From the NCBI GenBank assembly GCA_009697555.1, contig WLQV01000032.1, positions 1 to 8,312 of the forward strand: DNA of 8,312 bases, written 5' to 3'. Shown in pieces: positions 6,535-8,312 of the stretch (position 1 is the stretch's first letter; each line of letters starts with the position of its first letter). Made by a program: the position numbers and the translations under genes. The DNA comes from Actinomycetota bacterium. Lineage in GTDB: Bacteria; Actinomycetota; Actinomycetes; Nanopelagicales; Nanopelagicaceae. The notes beneath the pieces are model-generated. The model searched no databases and was not told the DNA's origin. It saw nothing but the letters and a program-made list of their open reading frames with translations.

Positions 6535-7401
6535 TTAGAGCCCAGCTGCGCAGGATTGTGAACGGATCAGTTGCGCTTGCTTCAAATCTTCTTTAGCGCT
6601 GTTGAGTTGAGTCGTTGCGCTCTGAGTGGTGGTGAGTAATCGAATGTTATCGCGCAGATTCTTCACATTGCCCGCAGCAGCTTTGATACCGATTCCAAGG
6701 GTGCTGATCTGCCCATTCATAGTGTTAATAAGCGCAGCAGTCTTTGCATCAGGATTTTTAATTGCCTTGAGTTTTGTGACATCTGCAGTCAACTTAGTAA
6801 CAGTAGTCTGCCAGCCTTTGTAATCATCCTCTTTCTGCTTTGCAACAGATTCGGCTGCAGGTGCAGTTCCCTTTGTTGGGTCGGTAGCCAATGGCGCATT
6901 AATCGCCCAAAAGACTGTAGCGGAGGCCACGGTGCCGACATTGGTTGCACTCGGTGCATTTCCTGCCGGCACTGCAGAGAGTGCTACATAGTAATTATCA
7001 GTATCTTTTGTATAAATAAATTCGCCAGTTGCATATGTCTTCGACGCCTTCCATTCCAGCATTCGCTTTATGGAATCGTTGATGCGTTGTTGAGTTTGTT
7101 CAATTTTTGCTTTAGCTAGAGCTCCGGTAAGTGCATTCAATTTATTTTGCACTGCGGTGTAATTTGCAGCGGCAGTAATGCAACCAGTCCATACCCATGT
7201 GAGTTTGGCATTCTTCACCAGCGGATTTCTGGTGCATTTATATGTATCAGTGCCAGACTTAATCGTGGCATTCACTTTGGCGCAAGGTGTGCCATTTGAA
7301 ATCTTTGTTGCTGCAGATGCAGCTGGAGTAATCAAGAGGGAGCCAAGCAAAGCGCTAGTGATGATGGCACCAAATAATCTGCGAGTTGTGACTGAATGCA
7401 T
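6535..7401 (-). CDS. Secreted coiled-coil protein with a carbohydrate-binding-like insert
   Basis: Exported protein of unknown function, 288 residues. A signal peptide is clear: basic TRR at 6-8, hydrophobic core at about 10-26 and a probable cleavage after ASA (28-30). The mature part opens with a small cysteine module, GTPC at 37-40 and YKC at 54-56, followed by LTWVWTGC at 67-74; G-x-P-C modules of this type are common in actinobacterial exported proteins. Helical, Gln/Lys/Ala-rich stretches at about 76-116 and 186-280 look like coiled coil. Between them, 117-169 has the spacing of CBM5/12 chitin-binding-type modules: W117, Y123-x-x-G126, YYVAL at 137-141, G147-x-x-P150 and FW at 164-165. 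Four cysteines (40, 56, 74, 284) could form two disulfides. A strong GGAGGAG at 7406-7412 supports the ATG. It sits between a dehydrogenase and a diguanylate cyclase, 47 and 63 bases away. Sugar binding is an inference from spacing only. Confidence 0.82.
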   Translation of the reverse strand: MHSVTTRRLFGAIITSALLGSLLITPAASAATKISNGTPCAKVNATIKSGTDTYKCTRNPLVKNAKLTWVWTGCITAAANYTAVQNKLNALTGALAKAKIEQTQQRINDSIKRMLEWKASKTYATGEFIYTKDTDNYYVALSAVPAGNAPSATNVGTVASATVFWAINAPLATDPTKGTAPAAESVAKQKEDDYKGWQTTVTKLTADVTKLKAIKNPDAKTAALINTMNGQISTLGIGIKAAAGNVKNLRDNIRLLTTTQSATTQLNSAKEDLKQAQLIRSQSCAAGL

Positions 7402-7405
7402 TGAA

Positions 7406-7412
7406 CTCCTCC
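7406..7412 (-). promoter_or_regulatory. Strong ribosome binding site of the secreted-protein gene
   Basis: GGAGGAG on the - strand lies 4 bases before the ATG at 7401 (6 bases when counted from the GGAGG core). It is the best Shine-Dalgarno match in the window and suggests higher translation than for neighbouring genes. Confidence 0.75.
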
Positions 7413-7445
7413 AAGTGAATCGATTCCTGCTGCTACTAATGAGAG

Positions 7446-7451
7446 ATATTA
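7446..7451 (-). promoter_or_regulatory. Candidate -10 element for the secreted-protein gene
   Basis: TAATAT on the - strand fits TAnnnT and overlaps the TAA stop of the dehydrogenase gene. Initiation there would give a leader of about 38 bases that contains the perfect palindrome GAATCGATTC (7417-7426) just before the ribosome binding site. The -35 region is weak, so this stays tentative. Confidence 0.3.
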
Positions 7452-8240
7452 GCCAATCTTGCTGTGATTTTGCCGCTGTCGCACCCGTACATTCATACCT
7501 ATTTTTCGAACAATAGGTCGAGGTGCAAGGCGGGCAAGGCTAGATATGAATTTATATTGCCAACTCGGTATTGAGATTGCCTTTCCAGCAATCGCATCAC
7601 GCCAGCCAGCTCTCACCACATCATCTGCACTGAGCCAGAGAATTTCAGGGAGACCGCTGAGATTCATCTTGCCGCGTGCGTGGAATTCAGTATGAGTAAA
7701 TCCCGGACACAACGCTGTAATTTTCACACCACTTCCTTCTAATTCAGTGTGAATCGATTCAGATAAGACTGTGAGATAGGACTTTGCCGCGCTGTAGGAA
7801 CCGCCTGCAATAAAGGAGGCAACTGACGAGACATTGATAATGACACCGGAATTACGCTCTTTCATAGCAGGGAGCACAGCATGTGTGAATCTCATAGGCG
7901 CAGTAACGAGAACTTCTAGCAGTTCATTTTCTATCTCGCGATCACTGCGCGAAAATGCCTTGTTAATTCCAAAGCCAGCATTATTTATGAGAACTTCAAT
8001 CGGCTTAATCTTTTTAAGTAGTCGTGCTTCCACTTTGCTCTGCCCAGCTTTGGTTGCAAGATCGGCTGAGATAACTTCAACTTTCGCCCCTAGCTTGGAT
8101 AACTCTTTAGCGCGCTCATTGAGTCGCTTGCGATCGCGGGCAACAAGAACTAGATCAAATCCTTCTTGAACAAGAAATTTCGCATAACTGGCGCCAATGC
8201 CTGCAGTTGCCCCGGTAACCAGCGCAATCTTCTTCTCCAT
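7449..8240 (-). CDS. Short-chain dehydrogenase/reductase (SDR)
   Basis: NAD(P)-dependent oxidoreductase of the classical SDR superfamily, cytoplasmic; substrate not predictable. From the ATG at 8240 it has 263 residues, normal for the family. Visible motifs are the cofactor-binding TGATAGIG (9-16), AD at 59-60, NNAG (86-89), catalytic serine in NVSS (136-139) and YSAAK (149-153) with Y149 and K153. PGFTHTEF at 179-186 is the usual post-catalytic segment. The arginine after the second strand (VARDR) suggests NADP(H) preference. The tail from about residue 230 is unusual in being hydrophobic then strongly basic (RKIGMNVRVRQRQNHSK), so weak membrane association is possible. An upstream TTG at 8252 would add four residues; I prefer the ATG because an upstream reading frame stops one base before it. 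The secreted-protein gene begins 47 bases downstream. Confidence 0.87.
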   Translation of the reverse strand: MEKKIALVTGATAGIGASYAKFLVQEGFDLVLVARDRKRLNERAKELSKLGAKVEVISADLATKAGQSKVEARLLKKIKPIEVLINNAGFGINKAFSRSDREIENELLEVLVTAPMRFTHAVLPAMKERNSGVIINVSSVASFIAGGSYSAAKSYLTVLSESIHTELEGSGVKITALCPGFTHTEFHARGKMNLSGLPEILWLSADDVVRAGWRDAIAGKAISIPSWQYKFISSLARLAPRPIVRKIGMNVRVRQRQNHSKIG

Positions 8241-8241
8241 G

Positions 8242-8312
8242 TTAATTCCCAACTTTTAGTGCAGCTGGTGCGCTACTTGGTATTGCTGGTGAGTGAGGAG
8301 TTACGGGTAATA
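8242..8312 (-). CDS. Possible C-terminal end of an upstream gene, partial
   Basis: One - strand frame stays open from the window edge for 22 codons and stops at a TAA (8244-8242) one base before the dehydrogenase ATG, giving TAACATG. The peptide ends SAPAALKVGN and is rich in Pro, Ser and Ala, like an exported or linker-rich C-terminus. The stop-start arrangement is typical of translationally coupled genes. The stretch is short and a + strand frame is also open here, so support is limited. Confidence 0.35.
   Translation of the reverse strand, partial: LPVTPHSPAIPSSAPAALKVGN

Noticed and set aside
7417..7426. Palindrome GAATCGATTC as a regulator site or riboswitch part
   Set aside because: A 10-base palindrome in a 47-base gap can occur by chance, and no larger RNA structure can be built around it. 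It is mentioned only with the candidate promoter.
7178..7516. + strand open frame across the secreted-protein promoter region
   Set aside because: It runs antisense to the signal peptide and intergenic gap; its hydrophobic stretch is the mirror of that region and no homology is apparent.

Overview
The window looks like a chromosomal segment of an actinobacterium with moderate G+C. The best taxonomic clue is the first gene, which reads almost like the mycobacterial type 2 citrate synthase CitA along its whole length. Short intergenic gaps, A/T-ended codons and probable leaderless starts fit a streamlined, perhaps freshwater planktonic lineage such as the acI/Nanopelagicales. That placement is inference. 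The window is gene-dense: there is no gene-free stretch above 300 bases, and I see no tRNA, rRNA, CRISPR array, insertion sequence or prophage.

Left half, + strand: citA (61-1173), a class I photolyase (1223-2563) and an uncharacterised multi-pass membrane protein (2577-3575). The photolyase and the membrane protein both lack a Shine-Dalgarno sequence at a usable distance and may be translated from leaderless mRNAs. The membrane protein starts 13 bases after the photolyase stop and contains a clear internal duplication with two ExxE motifs.

Right half, - strand, in order of transcription: a possible C-terminal fragment of an unknown gene (8312-8242), a short-chain dehydrogenase/reductase (8240-7449), a secreted coiled-coil protein with a carbohydrate-binding-like insert (7401-6535), a membrane-anchored diguanylate cyclase (6471-5095) and homospermidine synthase (5020-3572). 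The four complete genes are separated by only 47, 63 and 74 bases, so partial co-transcription is plausible. Local RBSs and possible promoters suggest several transcripts instead.

The two halves converge on a shared TTAA at 3572-3575, which supplies both stop codons. In function the window is mixed: carbon entry into the TCA cycle, light-driven DNA repair, a putative cation transporter, a polyamine biosynthetic enzyme, cyclic-di-GMP signalling and a cell-surface protein. I see no defence system or mobile cargo. The least understood parts are the duplicated membrane protein and the secreted protein.
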